From QHBQ01 sp038230695 (lineage in GTDB: Bacteria > Chloroflexota > Chloroflexia > QHBQ01), in assembly GCA_038230695.1 (NCBI GenBank), contig JBBRMT010000099.1, forward strand, positions 1 to 15,269: 15,269 nucleotides of DNA. Reading direction: 5' to 3'. The position numbers were made by a program, and so were the translations under genes. The number at the start of each line of letters is the position of its first letter. Position 1 is the first letter of the stretch. This document shows, piece by piece, positions 6,708 through 14,725 of this stretch. The notes under the pieces were generated by a model, which made no database searches, was not told the DNA's origin, and saw nothing but the letters and a program-made list of their open reading frames with translations.

Positions 6708-8594
6708 ATGGCCGACGAAGCGTACCAGCTTTCCGACGATGAGCAGAAACAGGCTGATGATTATAAGCGCAGGTATAATGATATAAGCGCAGACATCGAG
6801 GTGCAACCCAACGTTGCCGAACTCTACTATCAACGCGGCCAGTTGTTGTTGGAGTGGCAATATTGGTTCGACTATGGCGACCTGCCCAATGACGAGATAC
6901 TACGCAATGCCGATGGCATGGCCGACCTCAATCGTGCGATCGAACTTGACCCCACAAATGCAGAGTACATTGGGGCAAGGGCAAAGCAGCACGAGACGTA
7001 CAGGCGCTACGCTCAGGCGATTGCTGACTATGACCTTATTCGTGTCGTCCAGCCCACAGATATAAAGTATCTGCTGGCTAAAGCGCATCTCTACGATTTC
7101 ACCCTGCTTGACTACCCAGCGGCGATTGATACCTATATCCGGGTAATTAATTTGCTGGAGCGGCAGCCCGATGCCTGGGAAGTAAGTTGGGATACGGGAA
7201 CACCCTGGCCGCAGATGCAGGGGAATCTGGCAAGCGTGTATGCCGCACGGGCGATGTGCTACTATCAGTCGAAGCAGTACGAACAAGCCATCGCCGATTA
7301 CACCACACTGATTGAGCATGATGCCAAGCCGCCCGCGTCTTATGAGCGCGATATGCTGGCCTACCATACCTACTATGTGCCGCGCTCATGGTGCTACGCC
7401 GCCTTGGGGCAGCATGGCAAAGCGGCGGCTGACTATGCTAGGGAAGAGCAAATAAGCGGTAAGTCGAGCAGACAGGGAGAAACCCTTAGCCCAAAGCAAG
7501 ACCCCGCCAACTACGAACACGCCATCGGCCAGCAAAGCGCCACCATCGAGCAGATGGAGCGATCAGGTCAGCAACCCCGCACTGTTGTACCGACCAACTC
7601 GCCACTGGGTGGTATCATGAATAAGATAATGGGGCCGCTGGTAAGTGGCAATTTCAACGACCAGTTGGCATCGGCATACCGCGAGCGGGCCAAGAGCTAT
7701 ATGGGTTTGAACAGGTATGATCAAGCCGCTGCTGACTACCAGCGGGCAGCGGAACTAGCGCACTACCGACCACCCTATGATGACATGATTCATGCTGGTA
7801 ACGCTACTGCCGAAGCAGGAAGATATGAAGAATCGATTGGCTACTATACGCAGGCCATTGAAGCCTTGTTGGATCGGCTGGAACACCCGGAGCGCAGAGG
7901 CGAGGAGCGTAAAGGCACGCTCACTAACATGATGGAGATAATGAAGCAGGGATTGAATGAGCGCTTCGGTAACACTGAGAGTGTCCAGCAGGCAACGGGG
8001 ATGATGCAGCAAAGTATGGGTAATATGCCTGCCCAATCAGCCCGCTATCTAAGCACAGTGCGGATGAATTACTATCCGATGCTGCGTACTGCCCACCCCA
8101 ATCGCGCTACCATGTATTCCAAACTGAATCGTCACGCTGAGGCGCTAGCCGACTATAGCAAGGGCATTGAGCTTGACCCAGAAAATGCCAGCGCCTACAA
8201 CAATCGGGGCAACGCCTTTCGCGGCCTGGAGCAGTATGAACCAGCGCTTGCCGACTACAACCATGCCATCCAGCTCGAGCCGAGCAATTCCTCATTCTAC
8301 AACAATCGCGGGCCGACCTAAACGCGGCTGGGTCGCTTCGATCAGGCGTTCACCGATATGAGTCGCGCTATGGAACTAAGCCCCAACCATCCCAGCATCC
8401 TGTACAATATGGCGGTGGTGCTAGGTTGGGCAGGCAAGGGCAGCGAGGCGCTGACCTATCTCAAGAGGACTTTTGCCATTGACCCCGGTCTGCGCGATTA
8501 TGCTCGAACTTCCAATGACTTCGATGCGATCAGGGCAAGTGGACCGCAGTTCGCTGCCGAGTTCCGCCGCCTGGTCGCATCGGAATTAGCTTGA
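6708..8594 (+). pseudogene. Multi-TPR-repeat protein with an in-frame TAA at 8319-8321
   Basis: A protein made almost wholly of tetratricopeptide repeats, which normally serve as protein-protein scaffolds. From the ATG at 6708 it runs 537 codons to a TAA at 8319-8321, then continues in the same frame to 8594 (628 codons in all including the stop position). TPR motifs are clear at, for example, AQAIADYDLIRVVQP, YEQAIADYTTLIEHD, YDQAAADYQRAAELA, HAEALADYSKGIELDPENA and YEPALADYNHAIQLEP. The stop falls inside the next repeat: SFYNNRGPT, stop, TRLGRFDQAFTDMSRAMELSPNHP. In that motif the stop replaces the residue that is usually tyrosine, so one base change from TAT or TAC explains it. No signal peptide or membrane segment is visible. 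The start has a Shine-Dalgarno site and a good promoter. It could be a real nonsense mutation, a sequencing error, or a protein that works when shortened; the partner is unknown. Confidence 0.85.
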
Positions 8595-8663
8595 TGCAGG
8601 AGCGTGCGCACATACGCCCGCCCCGTCTGTAGTCCTTAATCTACAATCTACAATCTGCAATTC
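8595..8663. repeat. Short A/T-rich repeat between convergent genes
   Basis: The gap between the TPR gene and the GDP-mannose dehydratase holds CTACAATCTACAATCTGCAA, an imperfect triplet of an 8-bp unit (about 8641-8660). No hairpin with a T-run is evident. Confidence 0.45.
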
Positions 8664-9689
8664 CTAAACGTGCGCCCGCCAGTAGTTTAGCAGATCGCGC
8701 ATGGTCTGCTCGAAGGGGATCTCCGGCTCCCAGCCGGTGGCCGCTTTGAACTTGGAGGCATCAGCCCACAGCAGGGTAACATCCGATGGGCGCATCCTCG
8801 CCGGATCCTGCTTCACTTCCACCTTGATGCTGCTCATGGTCAGCAGCAAATCCAGCATCTCCTGAATGGTGCGCGACACTCCCGTGCCGATGTTGTATAC
8901 CTCGCCCGGCTGGCACTTCTCCACCAGCAGGTGGTAGGCGCGGGCAACATCGCGCACGTCGGCCCAATCGCGCTTGCTGGTCAGGTCGCCGACGCTGATG
9001 ACTGGCTCCTGCTTGCCCGCCTCGATAAGCGCGATTTGCTTGGCGAACGAGGATGTCACGAAGTTATCGCCACGGCGTGGCCCTTCGTGGTTGAAGCCGC
9101 GGGTGGTAATCGTCTTCAGCCCGTAGCTGCGGAAATACTGATACGCCAGCATCTCCTGCGTCACCTTGCTCACCGCGTAGGTGCTGATCGGGCGGAGCGG
9201 GTTAGTCTCCTTGATCGGTACCTCGTCTGGCTTGACCAGGCCGTACTCCTCGCTGCTACCCGCGATCTGGATGGTTGGGCTGAAGCCCATCTCGCGTACC
9301 GCCTCGAAGATGTTCAGTTCACTGATGATGTTGGTCTGCAAGGTTTCGGCAGGCGCGTTCCACGATCCAGGGACGTAGCTCTGCGCCGCCAGGTGAAAGA
9401 TGTACTCTGGCTCGGTGGCGGCGATTAGCTTACGCACGCTAAAGGCATCGGTAAGCTCCGCGCCGATCATGTTGACCTTGCTCTTGTCGAACGCCTTCTT
9501 CATCACCTTGACATCGGATACGCCTGCCTCGACGTAGCTGATGCGCCCGCTGCGCTCCAGATCCTCAAGGTTTATGCGCGGGCTGCGGCGGCGATAGCTG
9601 CCGTAGACCTCGAACCCACCCTTGTTCAGAAAATACTCGGCCAGGTGGCTGCCAGTCATGCCGGTGATGCCAGTAATTAGCACTCTCAA
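8664..9689 (-). CDS. gmd: GDP-mannose 4,6-dehydratase
   Basis: A 341-aa extended short-chain dehydrogenase that converts GDP-D-mannose to GDP-4-keto-6-deoxy-D-mannose using bound NADP. The Rossmann glycine motif GITGMTG sits at residues 7-13, right after the start. The YAVSK catalytic Tyr/Lys pair and the SSEEYG active-site segment are present. FNHEGPRRGDNFVTSSFAKQ and KRDWADVRD are the wording expected of GMD-type enzymes. The start is TTG at 9689: AAAAGGAG (9698-9705, minus) lies 8 nt before it, and the protein then begins directly at the Rossmann strand. A longer frame from an ATG at 9758 adds 23 residues without family counterpart. It is the last gene of a three-gene sugar-nucleotide set, with 152 bp to the previous gene. 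A related epimerase/dehydratase of the same family remains possible. Confidence 0.88.
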   Translation of the reverse strand: MRVLITGITGMTGSHLAEYFLNKGGFEVYGSYRRRSPRINLEDLERSGRISYVEAGVSDVKVMKKAFDKSKVNMIGAELTDAFSVRKLIAATEPEYIFHLAAQSYVPGSWNAPAETLQTNIISELNIFEAVREMGFSPTIQIAGSSEEYGLVKPDEVPIKETNPLRPISTYAVSKVTQEMLAYQYFRSYGLKTITTRGFNHEGPRRGDNFVTSSFAKQIALIEAGKQEPVISVGDLTSKRDWADVRDVARAYHLLVEKCQPGEVYNIGTGVSRTIQEMLDLLLTMSSIKVEVKQDPARMRPSDVTLLWADASKFKAATGWEPEIPFEQTMRDLLNYWRAHV

Positions 9690-9759
9690 ATCGGTTGCTC
9701 CTTTTATTGCGCTTGGTTTGATAATGTGACGAATCAGATCGCCAATGGTTGCGATCATT

Positions 9760-9838
9760 CCCCTACCATCGGGATGGGTTAGGGGGTGCGTGTGGCGCGT
9801 TGTACTCCCTCTCCCAGCCTCCCCCTCTGGTGGAGGGG
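9760..9838. repeat. Hairpins and an inverted relative of the 86-bp repeat
   Basis: This lies in the gap between the guanylyltransferase and dehydratase genes. CCCCTACCATC (9760-9770) pairs with GATGGGTTAGGGG (9773-9785) with a 2-nt bulge. CCCCTC (9822-9827) pairs with GAGGGG (9833-9838). On the minus strand GGAGGCTGGGAGAGGGAG resembles the repeat at 2160-2502, most closely unit 3. It could trim or stabilise the operon transcript; no T-run follows. Confidence 0.5.
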
Positions 9839-9841
9839 TGG

Positions 9842-10975
9842 TTAGAAAGTAATCGCCTGGTCAGGCAGCTTAATATCGCAATTGACCCGCAGTCCGTTGG
9901 CTAGTTTGTTGCCTGCTCCGATGGTAGCGTGGTCGCCCACCACTGCGCCGCCCTCGACCCAGGCACGCACGCCGATGCTGGCGCGTTCGCCAATCGCGCA
10001 ACGGGCCAGGGTTGCGCCCGCGCCCACGCTTACGCCATCCCACAGCACCGCATCGCTTATATAAGCGGTCTCGCCAATGGTACAATCGTCGCCCATAACC
10101 ACGGGGCCGACGATCTTCGCGCCGTACTCGATACGGCAGCGTTTGCCTAGCACCACCGCGCCTTCGAGGTTCGCACCGGAAGATATGTCGCAGCCCTCAT
10201 CCGCCCATACCCCTTCACCACGGGCTACTCCAGCAGGCCGCCAGGCCAACCCCGCCACCTTACCGGCCAGCAAATCGTAGTTGGCATCGAGATAACGCTC
10301 CGGCTTGCCAATGTCCATCCAGTAAGCGGCGGTGGGTGGGTTGTAGCCGTACATCGGTCGTCCATGCTCAAGCAGGGCGGGAAATAGGCCAAACTCGAAC
10401 ATATAATGTTGCGCGACGGGCATCATTGCCAGCGCCTCCGGCTCCAGAATGTAGGTGCCAGCATTGATCAGGTTGGAAGGGGCATCCTCGCGCCTGGGCT
10501 TCTCGATAAAGCGGCTGATGCGCCCGCTTGCGTCCATCTCCACCACACCGTAACTGGAGGTATCCTCCACCGGCGTGAGGCTGATGGTGAGGGCCGCACC
10601 GCTAGCCTTGTGGAAGCGCACCATGTCGCTGATGTTCAGGTCAGTTAGGATGTCACCATTGAAGACCAGGAAGGTTTCGTGGGGATCGAGGTATTGTTCC
10701 ACGTTCTTGACCGCACCTGCCGTCCCCATCGGCTCCGGCTCGTCGGCCACGGTTAGATGCACGCCGTATGCGCTGCCATCGCCATAGAACTCGCGGAAGC
10801 GGTCGGGCAGATATTGCACTGCCAGAATAATATCGTCAATCCCGTGACGGTGCAGGTGGCCGAATACATGGCTGAGGAATGGCATATTGCCAACTGGCAG
10901 CAGTGGCTTAGGCCGATTGACGGTAAGCGGGCGCAGGCGGCTGCCCTGTCCGCCGACCAGGATGACTGCTTTCAT
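9842..10975 (-). CDS. NDP-sugar synthase, mannose-1-phosphate guanylyltransferase-like
   Basis: A 377-aa two-domain enzyme. The N-terminal nucleotidyltransferase domain (about 1-235) begins with the nucleotide loop VGGQGSRLRPLT (7-18) and KPLLPVG, and contains EPMGTAGAVKN and the metal-binding aspartate in FNGDIL. The remainder (about 250-360) is a left-handed beta-helix of imperfect hexapeptides (GANLEGAVVLGKRCRIEYGAKIVG and onwards). This architecture is shared by GDP-mannose pyrophosphorylases and some glucose-1-phosphate thymidylyl/uridylyltransferases. Placement between two GDP-mannose-pathway genes favours GTP plus mannose-1-phosphate to GDP-mannose. The ATG overlaps the TGA of the upstream RMD-like gene by 4 bp (ATGA), implying translational coupling. 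Nucleotide and sugar specificity cannot be fixed from the motifs alone. Confidence 0.87.
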   Translation of the reverse strand: MKAVILVGGQGSRLRPLTVNRPKPLLPVGNMPFLSHVFGHLHRHGIDDIILAVQYLPDRFREFYGDGSAYGVHLTVADEPEPMGTAGAVKNVEQYLDPHETFLVFNGDILTDLNISDMVRFHKASGAALTISLTPVEDTSSYGVVEMDASGRISRFIEKPRREDAPSNLINAGTYILEPEALAMMPVAQHYMFEFGLFPALLEHGRPMYGYNPPTAAYWMDIGKPERYLDANYDLLAGKVAGLAWRPAGVARGEGVWADEGCDISSGANLEGAVVLGKRCRIEYGAKIVGPVVMGDDCTIGETAYISDAVLWDGVSVGAGATLARCAIGERASIGVRAWVEGGAVVGDHATIGAGNKLANGLRVNCDIKLPDQAITF

Positions 10976-11970
10976 GGTTCGCTCCTTACCTGTTCGCGCC
11001 AGTATTCGAGGATGTCGGCCAGTGACTGACGCAGGCTGATTTGCGGCTGCCAGTCAGTCAACTCGCGGAACTTCGCCGCGCTGCCAACAATGGTTGGCAC
11101 ATCGGAAGGTCGCAAGCGCGTTTGATCCAATTCAACCCGCACCCGCACGGTGCAGAAGTTTAGCAGCGTATCCAGCACCGTCTGGATGCTGGTGGCCTGC
11201 CCGCTGCATAGGTTGTAGACCTCGCCTGGCTGCCCCTGGGTGATAGCAAGGTAGTAGGCCCGCACGATGTCGCGCACATCAGTGAAGTCGCGCTGGCTGG
11301 ACAGGTTGCCTACCTTGATGACCGGCTCCTGCTTGCCCATCTCTATCAGCGCAACCTGGCGGGCGAATGAGCCGCTGACAAAGCGTTCACTTTGCCCCGG
11401 CCCAATGTGGTTGAAGGGGCGCACCCGCACGATGGGCAGCTTATAACTGAAGAAATACTGCAAGGCCAGCATATCGCTTGCCACCTTGCTCACGCTGTAA
11501 GGGTTGTCTGGACGCAACTCGGTATGCTCGTCAACGGGGTTGTCTTCGGGGCGCACATGACCGTATTCCTCAGACGAGCCAATTGCCAGCACTCGCGGCG
11601 GCTCAGGCAGGGCGCGGATGCCTTCCAGCAAGTCGAGGGCGCTGAAGATGTTGTTGCGTAGGGTAGTGCCGGGGTCGGCGAAGGAGGCTGGCACATAAGT
11701 TTGCGCGGCAAGGTGGAAGACGTAGCTAGGTCTGGTGCGCTCCAAAGCTGCCCGCACCGCCGCTGCGTCGCTGATGTCGGCAGCGATAGCCGCCACGCGA
11801 TCGGGATAGCTGGCGTATTCGTCGGCCAGCCGCGCTGCGCCCGCCTCGTTGCGCGAGACGAGCGCCAGCGTCCAGTCGCTGACTTCCAGCAGGTGGCGGG
11901 CAAGGTAGCGCCCTACGAACCCGGACGCGCCGGTGATCAGGGCAATTCGCTTAGTTGGGTTGGCGGCCAG
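10972..11970 (-). CDS. RMD-like GDP-6-deoxy-4-keto-mannose reductase (CTG start)
   Basis: A 332-aa extended short-chain dehydrogenase most like GDP-6-deoxy-D-lyxo-4-hexulose reductase (RMD), which makes GDP-D-rhamnose from the GMD product. The Rossmann loop is GASGFVG (14-20 from the proposed start). The active site shows SSEEYG and YSVSK, and RPFNHIGPGQSERFVSGSFARQ and SQRDFTDVRD are characteristic wording. The frame has no ATG, GTG or TTG between the upstream stop and the Rossmann motif. A GTG at 11796 would delete that motif. GGAGGTGA (11978-11985, minus) lies 7 nt before a CTG at 11968-11970, giving MAANPTKRIALITG, so I propose a CTG start. It is the first gene of the operon, with a consensus promoter upstream, and it overlaps the next gene by 4 bp. 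A second dehydratase or a 4-epimerase is the alternative. Confidence 0.82.
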   Translation of the reverse strand: MAANPTKRIALITGASGFVGRYLARHLLEVSDWTLALVSRNEAGAARLADEYASYPDRVAAIAADISDAAAVRAALERTRPSYVFHLAAQTYVPASFADPGTTLRNNIFSALDLLEGIRALPEPPRVLAIGSSEEYGHVRPEDNPVDEHTELRPDNPYSVSKVASDMLALQYFFSYKLPIVRVRPFNHIGPGQSERFVSGSFARQVALIEMGKQEPVIKVGNLSSQRDFTDVRDIVRAYYLAITQGQPGEVYNLCSGQATSIQTVLDTLLNFCTVRVRVELDQTRLRPSDVPTIVGSAAKFRELTDWQPQISLRQSLADILEYWREQVRSEP

Positions 11971-12011
11971 GGGGTAGTCACCTCCACTTGACGTGGTACA
12001 GATTGCAGCAG

Positions 12012-12040
12012 ATTATAACGGACAGCCCTAAAGGTGTCAA
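12012..12040 (-). promoter_or_regulatory. Perfect-consensus sigma-70 promoter of the GDP-sugar operon
   Basis: On the minus strand TTGACA (12035-12040) and TATAAT (12012-12017) are separated by exactly 17 bp. Transcription would begin near 12005, leaving a leader of about 35 nt before the proposed CTG start at 11970. Confidence 0.85.
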
Positions 12041-12142
12041 GGTGGGGGGTGGCAACGTTTCCTCGATTGCCAACTCAAACACGACATTGGCAACCTCTAA
12101 CGCCGCTGCCGCGCTCGAAGATAATATCACAAATGACGTAGA

Positions 12143-12160
12143 GGCGCACGACTGTGCGCC
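12143..12160. repeat. REP-like hairpin between lipoprotein and sugar operon
   Basis: GGCGCAC (12143-12149) and GTGCGCC (12154-12160) form a 7-bp stem with a 4-nt loop. The wording resembles the element at 822-886. It lies 30 bp past the lipoprotein stop on the minus strand, with no T-run. Confidence 0.55.
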
Positions 12161-12190
12161 CCATTGTCTATCCTCAGATTTTAGCTTGCA

Positions 12191-13030
12191 TTACTTGAAC
12201 TGATCTAGCCCAACGTGTTCCATCGTCCACATCGGTGAGTTTGGCTCGACCTCGACATCCACCTGGTTGGTGTTCTGCACCCCATGGGCAGCCAGATCCA
12301 TACGCACCAGGCTAGGGGTTAGGTCAAGGATGTAAACGTTGGGGTCACTGGCAAACGCAGGTAGCTCTTTGGCATCAACCCACGAACGGGTGAAGTAGAT
12401 ACCCTTAAAGACACCGCCATGACTAGTAGCCGAACTCATACTAAACTGAAGAGTCTGCGGAGGCAAGGGGTCGATTTCACCGGCATCAGGTTGAATGCCC
12501 ATTGTGATGTAGTCATTGCTCGCCGCATTGATCGCCCGCATCAGGGTCCAGGGGCGGCTCAACCCATGCGCCTTTACCCAGGCGCGGAACTGGTCGGGCG
12601 CGAGATAGCTATGGAAGGTGATCCAGACTTCCGCCTGCCCGCCTGCGACGACAACCTTTTGTAGTTGACTGCGGTTCGCCGCCGCGTAGTTACGAATGCC
12701 ATCAGCTGACTCGTAGCTATAGCCTACTTTAGCGAAAACGTCACCAGGGTTGATTTGCTTACCGCCATCAGGCTTCATGTTGTCATTGCCCATTCGTTGA
12801 GCAGCATAGTGCCATGAGCCAAAATCGGCTTTTCGTATCATAGTTGGTGGCGTGTAGTTTAGGCTCGATTGTACTGGTAGGCTTGTCTGGGTTTGTGGCG
12901 AGGGTTGGGTTTGTGCCGCCATAGCTGGTGAATTTCCAGTAGCAGCGCTGTCGCAAGCCACCGCTATCAATACCGTTGACAGCATGGCAACAACAACCAG
13001 CAGGCCTCGTATTGAAAATGATGTTTTCAT
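12191..13030 (-). CDS. Putative secreted lipoprotein of unknown function
   Basis: A 279-aa protein I do not recognise as a family. It has a lipoprotein signal peptide: a short basic start (MKTSFSIR), a hydrophobic stretch (GLLVVVAMLSTVLIAVA) and a lipid-acceptor cysteine C26. A Ser/Thr/Gln/Pro-rich spacer follows (about 27-65), typical of a tether outside the membrane. The remaining 200 or so residues look globular, with no repeats or known catalytic motif seen (segments such as VWITFHSYLAPDQFRAWVKAHG and FKGIYFTRSWVDAKEL). The ATG is supported by AAGGAGG 6 nt before it. No clear promoter could be placed upstream; about 120 bp separate it from the break of a group II intron fragment. It may be an envelope or sensing protein, but no function should be assumed. 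Confidence 0.8.
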   Translation of the reverse strand: MKTSFSIRGLLVVVAMLSTVLIAVACDSAATGNSPAMAAQTQPSPQTQTSLPVQSSLNYTPPTMIRKADFGSWHYAAQRMGNDNMKPDGGKQINPGDVFAKVGYSYESADGIRNYAAANRSQLQKVVVAGGQAEVWITFHSYLAPDQFRAWVKAHGLSRPWTLMRAINAASNDYITMGIQPDAGEIDPLPPQTLQFSMSSATSHGGVFKGIYFTRSWVDAKELPAFASDPNVYILDLTPSLVRMDLAAHGVQNTNQVDVEVEPNSPMWTMEHVGLDQFK

Positions 13031-13053
13031 CCTGATCCTCCTTACTGATGTTC

Positions 13054-13890
13054 TTAATATTCTGAACTATGGGGTGTACCCCATTGTTGAGACCACAAAA
13101 AAGCTGTTTTTAAGATAGCATCTCCTTTCTGATTGTTGGTTACGGTTAGAATGTTTGCTAGCAAAGGGCTGACCACCCCACCCTGTGGGGTACCCGCTGG
13201 GGTAGGATGGTACACGCCCGCTTCCATGTAGCCTGCCTTGAGCCACTGCTTAATTAGCTCCCTAGCGGGGAAACCAGCAATCGCCTTGAGCAAGTAGTCA
13301 TGGCTGATGTGAACAAATGCACCTTTGATGTCGGCATCAACTACCCACCGCTTCTTCCGCTGTGGACTAGCCAGCAGATATATCTTTGCTAGCGCATCAT
13401 GGGTGCTGCGGCCCGGTCGAAATCCATAGCTGCTCCCCTCGAACTTGGCTTCCCAATACGGTTCTAGCGCGTTTTTGACCCTGGCTTGCAGGCAACGATC
13501 CAGCACGGTTGGGATACCCAGTGGTCGGAGCTTACCGTTTGCCTTTGGTATGTACACCCGTCGGGCAGGTTGCACGCGCCAAGGTTGGTAGGTTGAGAGT
13601 TGGTCAACCAACTTACCTCTAGCGGCTGGGGTCTTCACCACCAGCTTGTCCACGCCTGCCGTATACTTGCCAGCATTTTGCTGCGTTACACGCCTTACAC
13701 TTAGCAGTGCATTGGCGTGGCTACGTAGCATCAGCTTCTGTAGCGACCTAACCTTGTTCAGGTCGCCTTGTTGTGTAGCCCTGAAGATGCGTTGTCTCAG
13801 GTTGCGAACCTGCCGCCCCGCTTTGCGCCAGTTGACGCTCTGCCAGTCGGTTGGTTTCTTGGTTCCGTTTGCTGATGGTTTGGTCAGCAT
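13054..13890 (-). pseudogene. Group II intron reverse transcriptase, 3'-truncated
   Basis: The first part of a group II intron-encoded reverse transcriptase/maturase. Residues 1-248 match the usual N-terminus and RT blocks 0-4: the NWRKAGRQVRNLRQRI opening, YIPKANGKLRPLGIPT (113-128), YGFRPGRSTHDAL (155-167), VDADIKG (184-190) and GTPQGGVVSPLLANI (233-247). After ANI the similarity stops and 31 unrelated residues run to the stop at 13054. The YADD catalytic box, domain X and any endonuclease domain are missing. A normal protein is roughly twice this length. Block 3 also reads GAFVHISH where the family usually has GxFDNIxH, so V193 replaces a conserved aspartate. It cannot be an active polymerase. 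ATG at 13890 is the normal start for this subgroup. RT residues end near 13150. Confidence 0.9.
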
Positions 13891-14493
13891 CTAACTTTTC
13901 CCTCGATTTGCCGCCTTTACTTGCTACTTCAGGAGGTTCACCAGGTCTATGTCAGCACCCTTTTGGGTTGGGTATGACCCTATCCAGCAGGTTATTGGTT
14001 CCCTTTACCTTTCGGTGGCTGGCCTTCGCTTCTTAGACCTTCCTGCGCCTGCTACAGAGTTGGGCCTACCTTGCGGTCAGCTTACTGGCTGTGCGCCAGA
14101 CTGCAACAGGGTTGTCACGTTCCGCACCAGTGTGATGCGACTGGTTTAGCTGCCCCCTATACTCCGGGGTCAAGTGTTGTCCCGCAGAAGGGCATGAAGG
14201 CCCCTTCTTTCACCGCTGGCCGCTGACGCGACCAGACCGACCCAACAATGCCGTCTGGTTCAGACATCTTCCGGCACCCTTACCGTAACGGAGCCTCAAC
14301 AGGGGTTCACTTGCGTTCAGCATACCAGCCTTTCCTTAGCCCCCTACGTGCCGATGTCTGGCCGCATAGGTTGGACATTACCCTCGGCTTCGGACTGCGC
14401 CGTTGCCAGCCCAGCCCGCGAAGATGAGGAACAGGCTTTGGACACTAGCCTGGGGTGATTAGCCCACTCAACTGGAGCGACCTCGTGTCGCAC
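13150..14493 (-). mobile_element. Truncated group II intron
   Basis: On the minus strand the element opens with GTGCG at 14489-14493, the usual 5' splice motif GUGYG. It runs through about 600 nt of structured RNA and then the first half of the reverse transcriptase, breaking off near 13150. Domains V and VI would lie past the missing RT half and are not present. The copy is therefore a dead fragment with a 5' end but no 3' end. The piece between the break and the lipoprotein gene (13031-13149) looks like host DNA. Confidence 0.85.
13891..14493 (-). ncRNA. Group II intron ribozyme, 5' domains only
   Basis: This non-coding stretch upstream of the RT start has group II domain I hallmarks: a GTGCG 5' end and, 173 nt in, CTGAACGCAAGT (14309-14320), a segment seen in many bacterial group IIB introns. 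It should hold domains I-III and the start of IV. Without domain V it cannot splice. The boundary at 14493 rests on the splice motif alone. Confidence 0.75.
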
Positions 14494-14655
14494 CTTCATG
14501 GCCCTATTCTATCTTATTTTGAGCTTCTTTGCGTTCTCATTTTTGGGGTACATCTCATGATACCGTGCAGCAGCGTCCGCTGTGCCAATGGCGGGCTAGA
14601 AGGCGGATGGTTGGATATGAGAGGCTATTTGGATGATCGTTCAGCCGCAATGAAA
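14494..14655. other. Intergenic stretch beside the intron 5' end
   Basis: About 160 bp of host sequence forming the 5' flank of the intron. It is T-rich at first and then mixed. I see no gene, promoter or repeat that I can support. An open frame on the plus strand runs through it into metK antisense and is judged spurious. Confidence 0.5.
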
Positions 14656-14698
14656 CGCGGGGTGGACGGCGAACGCCAGCACCCCGCGCTAGTTTTTT
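14656..14698 (+). terminator. Strong hairpin with T-run downstream of metK
   Basis: CGCGGGGTG (14656-14664) pairs perfectly with CACCCCGCG (14680-14688), with an inner GGC/GCC pair region. TTTTTT follows at 14693-14698 on the plus strand. In the metK direction the hairpin lies 38 bp after the stop, preceded by an A-run but followed only by GTTTCATT. It is thus a better terminator on the plus strand and may work in both directions. Confidence 0.65.
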
Positions 14699-14725
14699 AT
14701 ATCAGGCGGCTCCTCAATTCACCAG

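Noticed and set aside
6642..6860. 72-codon minus-strand frame with hydrophobic residues
   Set aside because: It is antisense to the TPR gene start and spans its promoter; no ribosome site.
9689..9758. ATG at 9758 as the start of the GDP-mannose dehydratase
   Set aside because: It adds 23 residues with no counterpart in the family, whereas TTG at 9689 has a well-spaced AAAAGGAG site and leads straight into the Rossmann motif.
13054..13890. Retron or diversity-generating retroelement RT
   Set aside because: The N-terminal wording and the upstream GTGCG/CTGAACGCAAGT RNA are those of a group II intron; no msr/msd or template/variable repeats were seen.
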